The notes: generated from the letters alone by a model not told the origin. Counted from the first letter of the stretch, positions 47,676 to 59,530 are shown. The stretch: DNA of 64,000 nucleotides from Limnanthes douglasii subsp. nivea (GCA_036936605.1 JAUPFV010000004.1:128129737-128193736), one strand, 5' to 3'. Numbers and translations are program-made.

Positions 47676-48230
47676 GTGGGTGTCAAGTCTAAAATTGAGC
47701 CTTACAAGTGTGATTTTCAGAAGCAACTGGATTCCATGACAACCAAGTATATTACCTTGCCTAAGAGATTTGATGTTGAATGTAAAACTTGTTATATTCA
47801 TTTTGATATACCAAATTTTGATGATTTTCTATGGGCAAGAAACTATTATAGAAGGTTGTATAGTTAAGTGATGGATATCCATAAGGAAAATTCTGAAGTA
47901 AATATTGATTGTTTTTATATAATGTTCCTAAGAAAAAATGGTCAAAGTACATTTTTTGGAATGATAAGTATCCAGACTCTATTGATATTTTGTCATGATG
48001 GACTCACGAAGATAAAAATAATAATTGTGATCTTCTTGAAGAAGTTGATGAGAAGAAGGGTATAAATGATATTGTGGCTAATTATGGTGAAGATGGTGAA
48101 GCTAACGATACTAATAAGATTACGTATGAGGTTGATGGTGCCCAAGTAATTGACACTAGGATTGATCACAACATTGTATCGATGGTTGTTACTTCTCAAC
48201 CTATTGTTCTTTCTCAATTTTTTGTATGAT
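47676..48230 (+). pseudogene. Broken coding-like stretch, family unknown
   Basis: An open piece at 47676-47867 (SKIEPYKCDFQKQLDSMT...) is followed, across stops and a frame change, by an acidic stretch (about 48020-48200: LLEEVDEKK, ANYGEDGEAND). Codon texture suggests former coding sequence. I do not recognise the protein. Confidence 0.25.
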
Positions 48231-49326
48231 TTGGAATTTTTCCATCATTTATTTTATAATTGTTAATCACCATATTATTTTTGTAAGATTTTTTGTATCT
48301 TTATGAGTACTTGTTTTTGTTTTTGTTTAAACGAGTCTTTATGTCTAGGACACATCTTGTATTCTTTATTTTTTCTATTGACGAATCGGTTTCAATAGGT
48401 CGAGAACTATTTTTTAAAACATTTGGGTTATTTCTTTAGAGTTTTTTTAGAATATTTCAAGTATGGTTAGGGTGCATAACTCTTTGATAGGGTAATTTAT
48501 TTTTTTAAAGCAAACGTAAATTATATTTCTTAGGATTGACTAGTCACCCAAAAATTATTTTTTGTAGTATTTAACTTGTGATGACTTATATCATCCGAAT
48601 TATAATAGTTATTTGTTAGGAATATAGTTATTCCAACTAAATTATTTTTTCTTAAATATTTCATTTTTGTTTATTCATAGACTTTTTGTATGTCTTATAC
48701 TTTTTGTATGCCTTATACTTTTTGAAAGATATGTTTATTTCAGCTTATTATTTTTAGTATTTTTTTCTATATTGTGTTATGTAAATAAAATATGAGCCAT
48801 ATTTTTTTACGATAAAAGCCTTTTATTAATGTTTAATGCCTTTGTAGGTATGATCATAATTCTTTTGTAGGTAACTCGACCAATTTCCTACTGGTTATTC
48901 CAATATATTCGTGATACCACCAATTATTGTTATGTTGATCACTTCAACTTATCCATTGGTTTGAGGATAGAAGGGGATAAGGGTAGGGTTTATCTAAACC
49001 ACGGGTCGAACTTGTCGAATATTGGGCTAACTTGGTCCAATATATCTTATCAAATAGGTAAAAAATGTGCAACATTGAGGGCATGTCATGTAATAAAAAG
49101 TTAATATGTTTAAGATTAGTAAATTAATAGGACGTAGTAGCCTAAAACGGACCAACTATGTGGAATTTGGGCCACTCCCATTACTATAATAGGCAATGTG
49201 TCCTTTTGGGGAAATGATAAACAAATATTATTCTATTACCAGTTTTGATAATTTCTCTCCCTTGAATTCATGTGTTTCTCTTTTTAAAATATGACTCCCA
49301 AAATATGTTAGACAAAAAAAACATCT

Positions 49327-49720
49327 TTGGAAACTTCTGGAACTATCATTGGCGACCATAATGGAAGACTAGATAGGTATCTGAATTCAACGTCCAAAAC
49401 CATCCAAAAAGCTAAGCTTGTTGAAGAGTTCTTTAGAGAGATGAATATAAAAGTGCAGTTAGATTCTATGGCTATGACAAATAGCGTAAGGATCAAAGTG
49501 GACTTCGAAGAAAAGCAGTTTAAGAAACAAAATTTTCATGACCGGTTTTCCAAATAGCAACTGGAGCAATCGGCTCGTGTGGCACAACGAAAAGAATTGC
49601 TAAAGGATATCGTTAAGCTTAACACTCAAAATGATGCGATAATTGAATACAAAATGGTCCAATCAGAGGTCCAAAAAAAATATCATTCTGAGGATAATGA
49701 GATTGAGTATTATTATCAAT
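49327..49720 (+). pseudogene. Broken coiled-coil-like coding stretch, family unknown
   Basis: The open frame 49327-49557 (METSGTIIGDHNGRLDR...) ends at a TAG, then continues in frame as charged helix (about 49560-49720: QLEQSARVAQRKELLKDI). It may be a decayed exon or gag-like domain of the surrounding element. Confidence 0.3.
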
Positions 49721-51425
49721 AAAGTAGTAAGCAAAGGAAAGAAAAATGCCAAACTTGTTATATATCAAGGAAGAAACCAAAGACCAGAAGTCAGTATTTT
49801 CCTTCAGATTCAAGTGATTACTCTTACGAAGCAGATGAATCTTCTTCTCTTGATAAAACCCATCATACTCTCATTAGCTATTTGATTGGGATGGACTACA
49901 TAATTCACATCTCCCTTAATTAATTTGTAACTCACAAAATAATTCATGAATGTCATCTGAATCATATTATACTTTTTTATTAAACCTCTATGGAGATTGT
50001 TTTGCAAGGTTCCTCTAAATATTGTGGCAAATGATTGATATTGTATCATATCATCAACTCCATAATATAATTTTAATTGTTGAAACTCTCTATATAGTAC
50101 TTCAAAACTCTTATATCATCATATTTATCCATTTTTTGTTATCATAGAATGATAGCATGATGCAAAATAATATTTCCAGGAATAGTGGGGACTCTTCGTC
50201 TGCATGAGACTACTCATCCTTATAATAGCCGCTTCGATCATCGATGGATAAATTTACCAGAACCCCACCAATTTCTAAATTTCAGCCCTTAGTTTGGTGT
50301 TGTGTTTTGATGTGTTTGCCTAGTAATATAGATCTGGGTGTATGTACTCTGGTTGATACTATCAGACTCCTTGAGTCCATCCAGGTATCTATGTTATTGT
50401 TGTTCTTGGACAAGATTTTGTTGATATTGGAATCCTTGTGTATTTTGGAGAATACATGGTGGAACACTTTGGCTCGTATTATAAGTTGTAATATATTCAG
50501 CCATCAGCTTGTTAAATTAATGGGTCTTTTTCTTTTTCCACTCGAGGCTCGTTACTTCTCTATCTTCGATCATTGTTAGACATTGGAGTTTTGCTCCTCC
50601 TCCTATCTCTGCACCACCTTCATCACCTCTGATCTCTTTCACTGGATCATCGATCAAAGTTTTATTTTTCTCATTTGTGCATCATCTTTTTCTTTGTAGC
50701 CATTATATTCAATGTCTGGATTATATATTTGACTTTTTATATATGCACTAATAAACTATTCATGCAATAATAAAAACATTTTAGCTTGTTCCTTCGTAAC
50801 TACTCAACTAGACACTCGATTTCAGTTGGAAGTATTGCGGTTCTTTTTTGCCATCGAGGCCTAGATACGTTTGGGTTGATCCACATTGATCTCCTTGTTT
50901 ACAGATATATCAATATTTTTGTTAAAATTCAACATCTGTTTTGTTTTGATTTTTTATTTTTTCTAACTCTAACAGAAATAAAATTCTCGTTATATGGCAC
51001 CAATTCATATCGATAGTTCCGGTTCACTAGGCTTAGTCGAAGCGAAAATTAGACTTTGAATGAATTGAAGAAGTTTGTGAATGGAGATGATCACAACAAA
51101 TTAAAACACAAGTACAAGAAAAAATACGTTAATTTATCAATAATTGTTAAATCTTTATCTATGTTTTGTTATTATAAATATCTTTCAGATATTTGGAGAT
51201 GACCTCATATATTTCTCTAACTACTTAAATTTGTAGTTAAGTGCATCTTTAACTAAGTCTCTCATATATTTCTACATTTAGATAAACGAATGAGCCGATA
51301 AATTTGGACTAGACTAATACACTTGTAACATGTAATTAAAGTTTTAAATATTTTATCTTCCACATACACACAATCATAACCTCATTTAAAAATCATAACA
51401 TTTTCGTCAAAACTTTCAATGCAAA

Positions 51426-52084
51426 CAAAAAAACAAAACAAAATTAATTATTAATAAATTTATATAATAATAGTAAATACGTCGAATAATTTAAAAAAAG
51501 AATATTTACTCGAAGTGAGAGTCATTAAGACGATAAAAAGCTCTATTTTAGTTCATGAAAATAAATTCAAACATTTTGTTTTGAAATAAAATAAAAATAC
51601 TTCGTTTATGAACCCATTTTAATTTATGAAAAAATATATATTTTATCATAAAAAATCATAAAAGAATAAAAATATAAAAAATGACAAAATAATACCCCGT
51701 AAACAAGATATATGTACTAGTTTTAGAAGATCTAGAATTACTAAATTAAAAATAATAAAATTATTTTTTAGAAATGACACCAAATGTACCTACTGAGATA
51801 CCGTCATCACCCAAACTATCATTTATGCTTACTTAAGACTTGTCTCAACTAAATAACTCACATTAAATACCAAATTCTTTTATAATACCTCAAATACTCA
51901 TGCTTCATCACCAACCACGTAACCAATTCTAATTCTTGAACCAAAATTTATCTTTCTTACTTTTTATTTTTATTTTAATTTTTAAAAGGTCCATATCTTT
52001 TAAACCGGAGCTTCGAAAAAAATCCAAAAGTAACATCGACTTTATCTTTTTAAGATGAATAAAACTAGATCCATTGATGATATT
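51426..52084. other. AT-rich intergenic DNA
   Basis: No open frame or repeat of note before the 25-bp satellite. Confidence 0.5.
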
Positions 52085-52545
52085 TTTTTAAAGATTTTTT
52101 AAACCATGTGAGTTTATTGAAAATTAACTATGTGATTTCTTTGAAAAATTAACAATGAGTTTATTTTGCATGGTCAATCATGCTACTTCTTTGGAAAATA
52201 AACCATGCGAGTTCTTTAAAAAATTAGACATGCGAGTTCTTTGAAAAATCAACCATGCTACTTCTTTGGAAAATGAACCATGCGAGTTCTTTAAAAATTA
52301 AACATGCGAGTTCTTTGAAAAATCAATCATGTTACTTCTTTGGAAAATCAACCATGCGAATTCTTTGAAAAATTAAACATGTAAGTTCTTTGGAAAATCA
52401 ACCATGTGAGTTTTATGAAAAATTAAATATGCGAGTTCTTTGAAAAACCATGTTATTTCTTTGAAAAATTAAACATGTGAATTCTATAAAAAAAAATCAA
52501 CCATGTTACTCACTTGGAAAATCAACCATGCGAGTCATTTTAACA
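52085..52545 (+). repeat. 25-bp satellite with 75-bp higher-order unit
   Basis: About 17 copies of a 25-bp unit of the form CATGCGAGTTCTTTGAAAAAT plus four or five bases. In the middle (about 52188-52412) copies alternate in a three-step order: CATGCTACTTC type, then two CATGCGAGTTC types. This gives a 75-bp higher-order repeat. The edges are more degenerate. Confidence 0.85.
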
Positions 52546-53252
52546 GTAGTAGTTCCTAGATTGGTTCAATATGCCCACATGATGTTTTAGATAAAGTCTG
52601 TTCGCTTCTCTATTTGATATTATAAGACAACTTTGATGCAATTAAGATAGTTTTGTTTGTTACCTTCACTTGGAAAGTTTATTGGGTTGGAATAGTGAAG
52701 ATAAATTATGCTTAATACCTCGGGTTTAATAGAAAAAGATAGACGAGCATTCTAGAAATACAAACCATTTGACGTTGTGATGATCTAAGGTACTTCATAC
52801 CTATAAAATATATTTATCTTCAATAAGCTAATGATTTCCCCCCTTATTAGCCATTTGGAAGAGTAATCCACTGTTACCATCTACGAGATGACACCGTCTA
52901 TTTGATCATCTCGAGAAGGAATTATGGGACTAGATAGAGTTAGCAAAGCATTGGAATACGTCATATTATTTGACTAAGGTTTTTGCATCTTTCAAGATGG
53001 TAGGGTAGAAGTATATCGTCAGAAGGGCGCGTTTATACAACATTTTGTAGCCACAATGAATAATATCTTCTTTTTCACGAGGTTCTTTCAAGATAAAGAC
53101 TGAATTGGTGAGCCTTTAATAAAATAAGATGAGTCTAGTAAGGCCACATTTTTACATCATATATGCTACCTATATATATCTCACCACTCATATCTCGATG
53201 CTTATGACTTTGACTATATCCTTTGAGAATATCTTGTTTGCTAGGTGTGCTA
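52546..53252. other. Intergenic DNA before gypsy element 2
   Basis: No gene recognised. It ends in TGCTA, the target duplication of element 2. Confidence 0.5.
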
Positions 53253-53515
53253 TGATAAGGAAAGGTATTCTTTAGGGACTAAAATGACAAATTCTGTAAT
53301 TATAGGATTAAATTAAGCTTTAGGAGAAACCTAGGGGTTAAATTGTAAATATGACAATATGTAACCGTTTCTCTAACTAACTCACCTTGCCTATTTAAAG
53401 AGGCTGAAGGAGTTATTTTGACCTATGAAATATTCAGAGGTACTTTTCACTACTAAAAACTTCCACTGTAAACTCTCTGTTTTGAATTCACTCCCTACAA
53501 CTTTAATTCACACCA
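53253..53515 (+). repeat. 5' LTR of gypsy element 2
   Basis: 263 bp, TGATAAGGAAAGG...TTCACACCA, with a TATTTAAAG box at 53392-53400. Identical to 62955-63217. Confidence 0.95.
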
Positions 53516-53518
53516 AAT

Positions 53519-53536
53519 TGGCGCTAGAAGGAGGGG
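53519..53536 (+). other. Primer binding site of gypsy element 2
   Basis: TGGCGCTAGAAGGAGGGG starts three bases after the 5' LTR, at the usual place for a tRNA primer site. Confidence 0.75.
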
Positions 53537-53642
53537 GCGAGGATACCTTGATCAACAGATCAAAAATCGACGTTCGAGTTCTCGTTTTTAAAGGTTTTTC
53601 GTTCGAATTTTCATATTTCGTTTGATTTTTCGCTGCTTGAAG

Positions 53643-55264
53643 ATGAATCCGGAGGAAGGTGACAATCCATCCGTTCGCAAGGCAATGGAAACGCTGAAAT
53701 CTGATCTGCAAGAGGCAGACAGTTTGTGGGAAGCAAGGAGATGAGAGCCAATGGAGATACGATAATACAGTGCAAGCAGGCTGTGGGAGAGAAGTTGAAA
53801 GATTATACTAAGAGGTTTGTGTCAACAAAGGCTGAGTTGGATGACTGTGAAGAAAGTGTGGCTATGGCAGCGTTCAGGCAAGGGCTGTTGCCTGGGGATT
53901 TAGCCGATGAGACTACGAGGCGCAGGGCGTTAACGTTTGGAGCTCTTATGGCCCAGGTTGAGGACCAGATTAAGGTCGAAGAATCGACGAGGGTTCGAGG
54001 AGGTGCTAGTACTGTTCAGAAGGGGAGTGGACAATCTAACGTCTCAAATAACAATTCCTCGCGTCCGAAGAACAATCAAAATGTTTCTAACCGAGGAACC
54101 TCGAACTCGTATCAAGGGGGATATAATCAACATAATTCGAACAATCAGCAGCAATTTAGGTCCAGGTCGAATGTGTGGGTAAGGCCGGATTACTATGCAG
54201 ATTTAACTGAGAGTGTGGCTTCAATATATGAAAAAACAAAGGGAACAATCAATTTTAGAAAGCCACCAGCTATCAACAGGCCAAGAGAGGAGCGCAATAA
54301 TAAATTCTGTAGGTATCATGAAGACATCGGCCATGATACAAATGATTGCATTGCCCTGAAGAAGGAGATGCAAATCCTGATCGAAAATGGAAAGCTGTTA
54401 GAGTATGTCAGGAAAAATGCCAAGGCAACAGCTCCTAAAGGAGGTAATCCCAATTCTAAGCAGGAAACTGCGTTAATGATTTTAGATGTTGCAGGTGAGG
54501 CAGATGGTTTTGATGTAGCCTCGGAATATGTCGAACCAGACCCCAGTCGACTTTTGTTAATGTCGATCGATGAGCCAATGCGTCAGGGACGTGTTCGAGA
54601 TCTTTGTGCCTTTTTTTAATCACTAACCATATTTGGAGGAGATTCGATGACCAACAACACCAATAATTCGAGGAAGAGGCATATAGTAAACTTAACGCAG
54701 CAAATTGAGGGAGGCGCATCGGCGCATCTAAGCAGCAGGAAGGATGTGCCCTTTATAATTTTCGACGGAGATGATTTGAGGGGCATTACTGGGCCGCATG
54801 AGGATGCGGTGGTCATTGGAGCAGAAGTATGCGGGGTGGAGATTCGACGAGTGCTGATCGACACAGGAAGCTCTGCTAATGTGCTTTTTAAGTCAACGTA
54901 TGATAGGTTGACTGCACCACCTCGAATAGAAAAATCAGAGAGGACCATCATTGGATTTACCGGCGCATCGGCAATTGTGATAGGTGAATTCGAAGGTGAA
55001 ATTTCCTTGGGAAAAGGGCCTTTCAAGAAGAAAGTACAGGTGCTTTTTGTGGTGGTGGATTGTCCGTCAAGTTACAATGCTATTCTTGGGAGATCATGGT
55101 TGGCCAAAATGTACGCTGTAGTTTCTACAGTTCATCAGTGTCTGAAGTATGTAGTCGAGGACAGAGTCGGCGTAGTCCGAAGTGATCAAAAGGTGGCAAG
55201 AGAATGTTATGCTGCTGCATTTAGGTTACGTGGTAAAAGTTCTGATGATTTCATGGAGAGTTAG
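53643..55264 (+). pseudogene. Gag-protease of gypsy element 2, N-terminal gag deleted
   Basis: ATG 53643 opens a short frame (MNPEEGDNPSVRK...) that ends at a TGA after 33 codons. The sequence then enters gag in another frame at 53722 (FVGSKE, RANGDTIIQCKQ). Compared with element 1, some 300 residues of gag N-terminus and core are missing. From there it is open through the knuckle-like C-x2-H-x5-H-x4-C (near 54307) to a TAA at 54617. It then continues in frame with protease (DTGSS near 54859) to the TAG at 55262. The TAG is at the same place as the 20016 stop in element 1. Confidence 0.8.
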
Positions 55265-55917
55265 CAGTTTGGGGGGTTGTCTTGTGGTGAAACAGACGAG
55301 GGAATTGATGATCCGAGGTCAACCCCGAGTTCTGTAGTGGTCAATGAAGAAATAGAGGAATATATTTTTAATAATGGCAGGGTACTTCGAATTGGCACTC
55401 TGCTATCTTTGTCAATGCGAGAAAAGTTGTTGAATTTTTTGTCTGAGAACTTGGATGTGTTTGCCTGGAAATCCGAAGATGCTTTTTGTGGTGGATTGTC
55501 CGTCAAGTTACAATGCTATTCTTGGGAGATCATGGTTGGCCAAAATGTACGCTGTAGTTTCTACAGTTCATCAGTGTCTGAAGTATGTAGTCGAGGACAG
55601 AGTCGGCGTAGTCCGAAGTGATCAAAAGGTGGCAAGAGAATGTTATGCTGCTGCATTTAGGTTACGTGGTAAAAGTTCTGATGATTTCATGGAGAGTTAG
55701 CAGTTTGGGGGGTTGTCTTGTGGTGAAACAGACGAGGGAATTGATGATCCGAGGTCAACCCCGAGTTCTGTAGTGGTCAATGAAGAAATAGAGGAATATA
55801 TTTTTAATAATGGCAGGGTACTTCGAATTGGCACTCTGCTATCTTTGTCAATGCGAGAAAAGTTGTTGAATTTTTTGTCTGAGAACTTGGATGTGTTTGC
55901 CTGGAAATCCGAAGATG
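55042..55917 (+). repeat. 436-bp tandem duplication across protease end and the TAG stop
   Basis: About 55042-55480 is repeated at 55481-55917 with an offset of 436 bp. The only difference I see is a GGT missing at the start of the second copy. 436 is not a multiple of three, so protease copy 1 and RT end up in different frames. Both copies carry the TAG (55262 and 55698). The near-perfect identity means it is recent. Confidence 0.9.
55262..55270 (+). promoter_or_regulatory. Conserved protease-RT stop, element 2 (copy 1)
   Basis: TAG CAG TTT matches UAG-CAR-YYA in all but the last base. A second copy is at 55698-55706, in frame with the intact pol. After that copy the first in-frame ATG is 150 bp on (55851), which again suggests that pol is not started independently. 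Confidence 0.45.
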
Positions 55918-58900
55918 TAGTAGGGGTCCCAAGCAACATCATATGTCATAGCTTAGCGGTTGATCCAAAGGTCAAACCAATTATCCAAAAAAGAAGGGCT
56001 TTTTCATTGGAGAAATCTGAGGCTATAGTTGCCGAAGTGGATCGGTTATACAGGATGGGGCACATTAGGGAGGCCAATTATCCGAGGTGGACGGCTAATC
56101 CGGTGGTAGTAAAAAAGAAGAATGGAAAATGGCGAATGTGTGTGGACTTCACAGATTTGAATAGAGCCTGTCCAAAAGACCCTTTTCCGGTGCCTCGAAT
56201 AGATCAGTTAGTGGATTCCACTTCGGGAAATAAAATTCTGACTTTCATGGATGCATTTTCGGGGTATAATCAAATTCGAATGAATCCAGATGATGAAGAA
56301 AGCACGACTTTTATTACTGATAGAGGTTTGCATTGCTATAGAGTAATGCCATTTGGATTGAAAAATGCTGGATCAACATATCAAAGGCTGATGAATAAGG
56401 CGTTTGCTTCACAGATTGGGAGAAATATTAAAGTGTACATCGATGACATGCTTGTTAAAAACAAGGGTGATGATGAACATATTGATGATTTAGAAGAAAC
56501 GTTTTTGAATCTTAGAGCCATTCAATTGAAGTTGAATCCAGAAAAATGCACATTTGGAGTCCGATCTGGCAAATTTTTGGGGTATATGATTAGTGAGAGA
56601 GGAATCGAGGTGGATCCAAAACAGTTGAAGGCCCTGATATCGATGTCTTCACCTCGGAATATCAAAGAAGTGCAAATGTTAACAGGCAGGTTAGCAGCTC
56701 TGAACAGATTCATTTCTCGTTTTTCAGATAAGTGCTTGCCTTTTTTCCAGGTGTTGCGTAAACCCAATAATTTCGAGTGGACTTCGGATTGTGAAGAAGC
56801 CTTTTTGAAGATAAATTTTTTTTTGTCCTCTCCTGAAATATTATCAAAGCCTCGGAAAGGTGAGCAGTTATTTTTGTATATAGCAGTGTCAGATTATGCA
56901 GTGAGCGCAGTTTTGGTCAGTGAAGACACAAAAATTTCGAAGCCTGTTTACTATGTCAGCAAAAGTTTGGTTGATGCTGAGAAACGTTATTTGAAGCTCG
57001 AAAAATTGGCACTGTGTATAGTAGTGGCAGCAAGAAAGATGCGCCCTTACTTCCAGGCACATACGATTGTAGTTCGAACTTCATATCCATTAAAGAATGT
57101 TTTACAAAAACCAGACATTTCAGGAAGGATGACAAAGTGGTCTGTGGAATTGGGAGATTTCGATGTGCTATTTTCTCCTCGGACAGCTATCAAAGCTCAA
57201 GCTTTAGCAGATTTTTTGGTGGAGTTTCACTCGAGCAGATCCGAAGAGAAAGATGCAGAAAAGATGAATGAGAATCCGACGTGGACAATTCGAACTGATG
57301 GGGGATCCAGTAGTAAAGGGTCAAGTGCAGGAGTGGAATTGGTGGCACCAACAGGGGAATTTATGTTTCAAGCTATAAAATTTGGCTTTCATGCTTCAAA
57401 TAACGAAGCTGAATATGAGGCTGTGCTAGCAGGGTTAAGGTTGGCGAAGATTTGTGGAGCAATGTTTGTGCGCTTGGAAACAGATTCACAGTTGGTAGTT
57501 AACCACGTTAAAGGGGTATCAGGAGCTAAAAAGGAGCGTTTGGTTTTGTACCTACAAGAACTTCGGGGGATGATGGCGCAGTTTGAAAATGTCGAAGTGG
57601 AGCATATTCGGAGAGGAAACAACACTATGGCTGATTCTTTGGCAACGATGGCTTACTCAGAAGAATACCCGTGGATTGTAACACAACCATCGCCTTCGAT
57701 CATATCAAATCCTGAGCAATGTGAAGTGGTTGATGAGGTGGTAAATAATCCGACGTGCGCTCGAGGAGATTGGAGGTTAAACTTGTTAAACTTTATTTCA
57801 AATGGAATATTACCTATGGATAAACACTTGCTCAAGAAAATAAAGTACAAATCCCTTGGCTATGTGGTGCTGGATGGGGTGCTGTACAAAAGGTCTGCTT
57901 CGAAACCTTTACTACGATGTTTAGGCAAGGATGAGTCTCAGAATGTTTTGTCCGAACTGCATGATGGAGATGGGTCAGCTCATTGTGGGTTTAGAGCTTT
58001 AACGCGTAGAGTATTGTTGGCAGGATATTATTGGCCTACCATTTTGCAAGATGCCAAGTCATTAGTTCGAAGTTGTGACACTTGCCAAAGGTGGGGAATT
58101 GATTTGGTGGGACCATTACCTATGGCTTCTGGAGGAAGACAAATGATTATTGTTGCGGTTGATTATTTTTCGAAGTGGGCAGAAGCAGAACCCTTAGCTG
58201 GGACAAAAGCTAAGGATGTAATCAAGTTTATTCAAAGCAACATTTGCTACCGTTTTGGAGTACCTCGGAAAATAACAACTGATAATGGTCCTCAATTTAA
58301 TAACAAGGAAATGGACTCTTTTTGCTCTTCGAAAGGGATACAGCAATGTTTTTCCACTCCTTTTCATCCTCAGGCGAATGGACAGGTAGAGGTTACAAAT
58401 AGATCTATTTTGGATGGCTTGAAGAAAAATTTGGCAGGAGCAGCAGGGAAATGGCCAAATTTCCTTCAAGAAGTATTATGGGCATATAGAACAACTCCTA
58501 GAGAGGCTACAAAAGAGACCCCCTTTTCTTTAGTATATGGGATGGACGCTGTGTGCCCTGCTGAATCTACGTTGCCCTCTTATAGACTATTACAATATTC
58601 CGATGCAGATAACGATGAGGCTAGAAGGGTGGAACTTGATTTATTGGAAGAAAAAAGGGTCAAGGCACATTTAAATGTGATTCATTATCAAACATTAATG
58701 AGAAGCAGGTACGATGCTAAAGTTAAGAGAAGGGAATTCAAACTTGGCGATCTAGTGTTGCGAAAAGTGTTTCTTCACACTAAGGATAAACACCTCGGAA
58801 AATTGGCTCCGAATTGGGAAGGTCCTTATGAAGTTAAAATGAGGGTCAAACCAGGTTCTTACAGGTTATCAGATCGAGAAGGGAGAATGCTCAAGCATCC

Positions 58901-58937
58901 TTGGAACATAGAGCACTTGAAATTGTACTGTGAGTAA
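55701..58937 (+). CDS. Pol of gypsy element 2 (RT, RNase H, second RNase H, integrase), open but with integrase gap
   Basis: Open without a stop from just after the TAG at 55698 to TAA at 58937. RT has KWRMCVDFTDLNRACPKDPF, FMDAFSGYNQIRM and YIDDM (near 56436). The connection/first RNase H has VYYVSKSLVDAEKRYLKLEK. The second RNase H has IRTDGGSSS, NNEAEYEAVLAGL and ETDSQLVV. Integrase has H-C-G-F...C-D-T-C-Q-R, WGIDLVGPLP, TTDNGPQF and the NGQVEV Glu, so the D-D-E residues are present. Directly after CDTCQR (58090) 69 bp are missing relative to element 1, joining the zinc finger to the catalytic core through a shared AGG. That loss of 23 linker residues may impair integrase. No ATG is near the 5' end; expression would need readthrough. 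Confidence 0.85.
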   Translation, partial: QFGGLSCGETDEGIDDPRSTPSSVVVNEEIEEYIFNNGRVLRIGTLLSLSMREKLLNFLSENLDVFAWKSEDVVGVPSNIICHSLAVDPKVKPIIQKRRAFSLEKSEAIVAEVDRLYRMGHIREANYPRWTANPVVVKKKNGKWRMCVDFTDLNRACPKDPFPVPRIDQLVDSTSGNKILTFMDAFSGYNQIRMNPDDEESTTFITDRGLHCYRVMPFGLKNAGSTYQRLMNKAFASQIGRNIKVYIDDMLVKNKGDDEHIDDLEETFLNLRAIQLKLNPEKCTFGVRSGKFLGYMISERGIEVDPKQLKALISMSSPRNIKEVQMLTGRLAALNRFISRFSDKCLPFFQVLRKPNNFEWTSDCEEAFLKINFFLSSPEILSKPRKGEQLFLYIAVSDYAVSAVLVSEDTKISKPVYYVSKSLVDAEKRYLKLEKLALCIVVAARKMRPYFQAHTIVVRTSYPLKNVLQKPDISGRMTKWSVELGDFDVLFSPRTAIKAQALADFLVEFHSSRSEEKDAEKMNENPTWTIRTDGGSSSKGSSAGVELVAPTGEFMFQAIKFGFHASNNEAEYEAVLAGLRLAKICGAMFVRLETDSQLVVNHVKGVSGAKKERLVLYLQELRGMMAQFENVEVEHIRRGNNTMADSLATMAYSEEYPWIVTQPSPSIISNPEQCEVVDEVVNNPTCARGDWRLNLLNFISNGILPMDKHLLKKIKYKSLGYVVLDGVLYKRSASKPLLRCLGKDESQNVLSELHDGDGSAHCGFRALTRRVLLAGYYWPTILQDAKSLVRSCDTCQRWGIDLVGPLPMASGGRQMIIVAVDYFSKWAEAEPLAGTKAKDVIKFIQSNICYRFGVPRKITTDNGPQFNNKEMDSFCSSKGIQQCFSTPFHPQANGQVEVTNRSILDGLKKNLAGAAGKWPNFLQEVLWAYRTTPREATKETPFSLVYGMDAVCPAESTLPSYRLLQYSDADNDEARRVELDLLEEKRVKAHLNVIHYQTLMRSRYDAKVKRREFKLGDLVLRKVFLHTKDKHLGKLAPNWEGPYEVKMRVKPGSYRLSDREGRMLKHPWNIEHLKLYCE

Positions 58938-58974
58938 AACTGAACTTCGAATTTTTGTAAAACAGACATACTCT

Positions 58975-59013
58975 TTCCTTATCTGTTGGCCCAGAAAGGT
59001 TTTAACGAGGTGT
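58975..59013 (+). promoter_or_regulatory. Conserved block after pol in element 2
   Basis: TCTG-TTGGCC-CAGA followed by AAGGTTTTAACGAGGTGT corresponds to the block at 23385-23421 in element 1. The stem pair C-G there is T-A here, a compensating change. Confidence 0.45.
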
Positions 59014-59176
59014 CTGATTAATATTGAATTTTTTAATAAAATTTCTTTTGGCCATTGGTTGTTTGTTATGATGTGTGATTTATTATTTTGGTAATTTGGC
59101 AAGGATTGATCATCTTTGAAAGTTGACCAAGAATAATGTTCCGAAGCGACAGCTTTGAAGAAACAACCAAATTTTT

Positions 59177-59360
59177 TCGAGGTGCCACGCCTTATGAGTG
59201 CATCTATTTTTCGAGGTGCCACGTCTTATGAGTGCATCTATTTTTCGAGGTGCCACGTCTTATGAGTGCATCTATTTTTCGAGGTGCCACGTCTTATGAG
59301 TGCATCTATTTTTCGAGGTGCCACGCCTTATGAGTGCATCTATTTTTCGAAGTGTCATGA
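59177..59360 (+). repeat. 34-bp tandem repeats, five copies plus a degenerate sixth
   Basis: The unit TCGAGGTGCCACG(T/C)CTTATGAG plus a tail GTGCATCTATTT starts at 59177, 59211, 59245, 59279 and 59313. A diverged copy starts at 59347. It lies between pol and the antisense gene, like the arrays of element 1 but unrelated in sequence. Confidence 0.9.
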
Positions 59361-59530
59361 CTTAAGCATTTATGTTTAAGAATAACCAGTTTAAACAAGT
59401 ACACCAGAAATTTAAGATAAAAAAAAAAGATAAGTGATTTCCTCGTGGAATAAAATACGAAGTTTACAAAAAGAAAAGGAGGGAGTACTTAATCACATAC
59501 ACAAAAAACAAAAACAAGTTGCTTAGCCTA

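Larger units (their letters stand above)
45487..51425 (+). mobile_element. Very decayed LTR-like element with unrecognised interior
   Basis: About 45487-45945 and 51022-51425 are diverged direct repeats. They share, in order, CTAGGTTTATCCGAAGC-like and CACTAGGCTTAGTCGAAGC-like starts, GGAGATGATC, ATTAAAACAC, TTTATCAATRATTGTTA and a similar ending near ACATTTTCGTC. The 5-kb interior has short open pieces (47676-47867; 49327-49557 continuing past a stop) without any retroelement motif that I can identify. The LTR nature is an inference from the repeat pair only. Confidence 0.4.

Noticed and set aside
47676..48230. Possible endogenous pararetrovirus segment
   Set aside because: Considered because LTR-like repeats surround it and no usual retrotransposon motif is seen. 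But I recognise no movement-protein, coat or RT motif, so no such claim is made.
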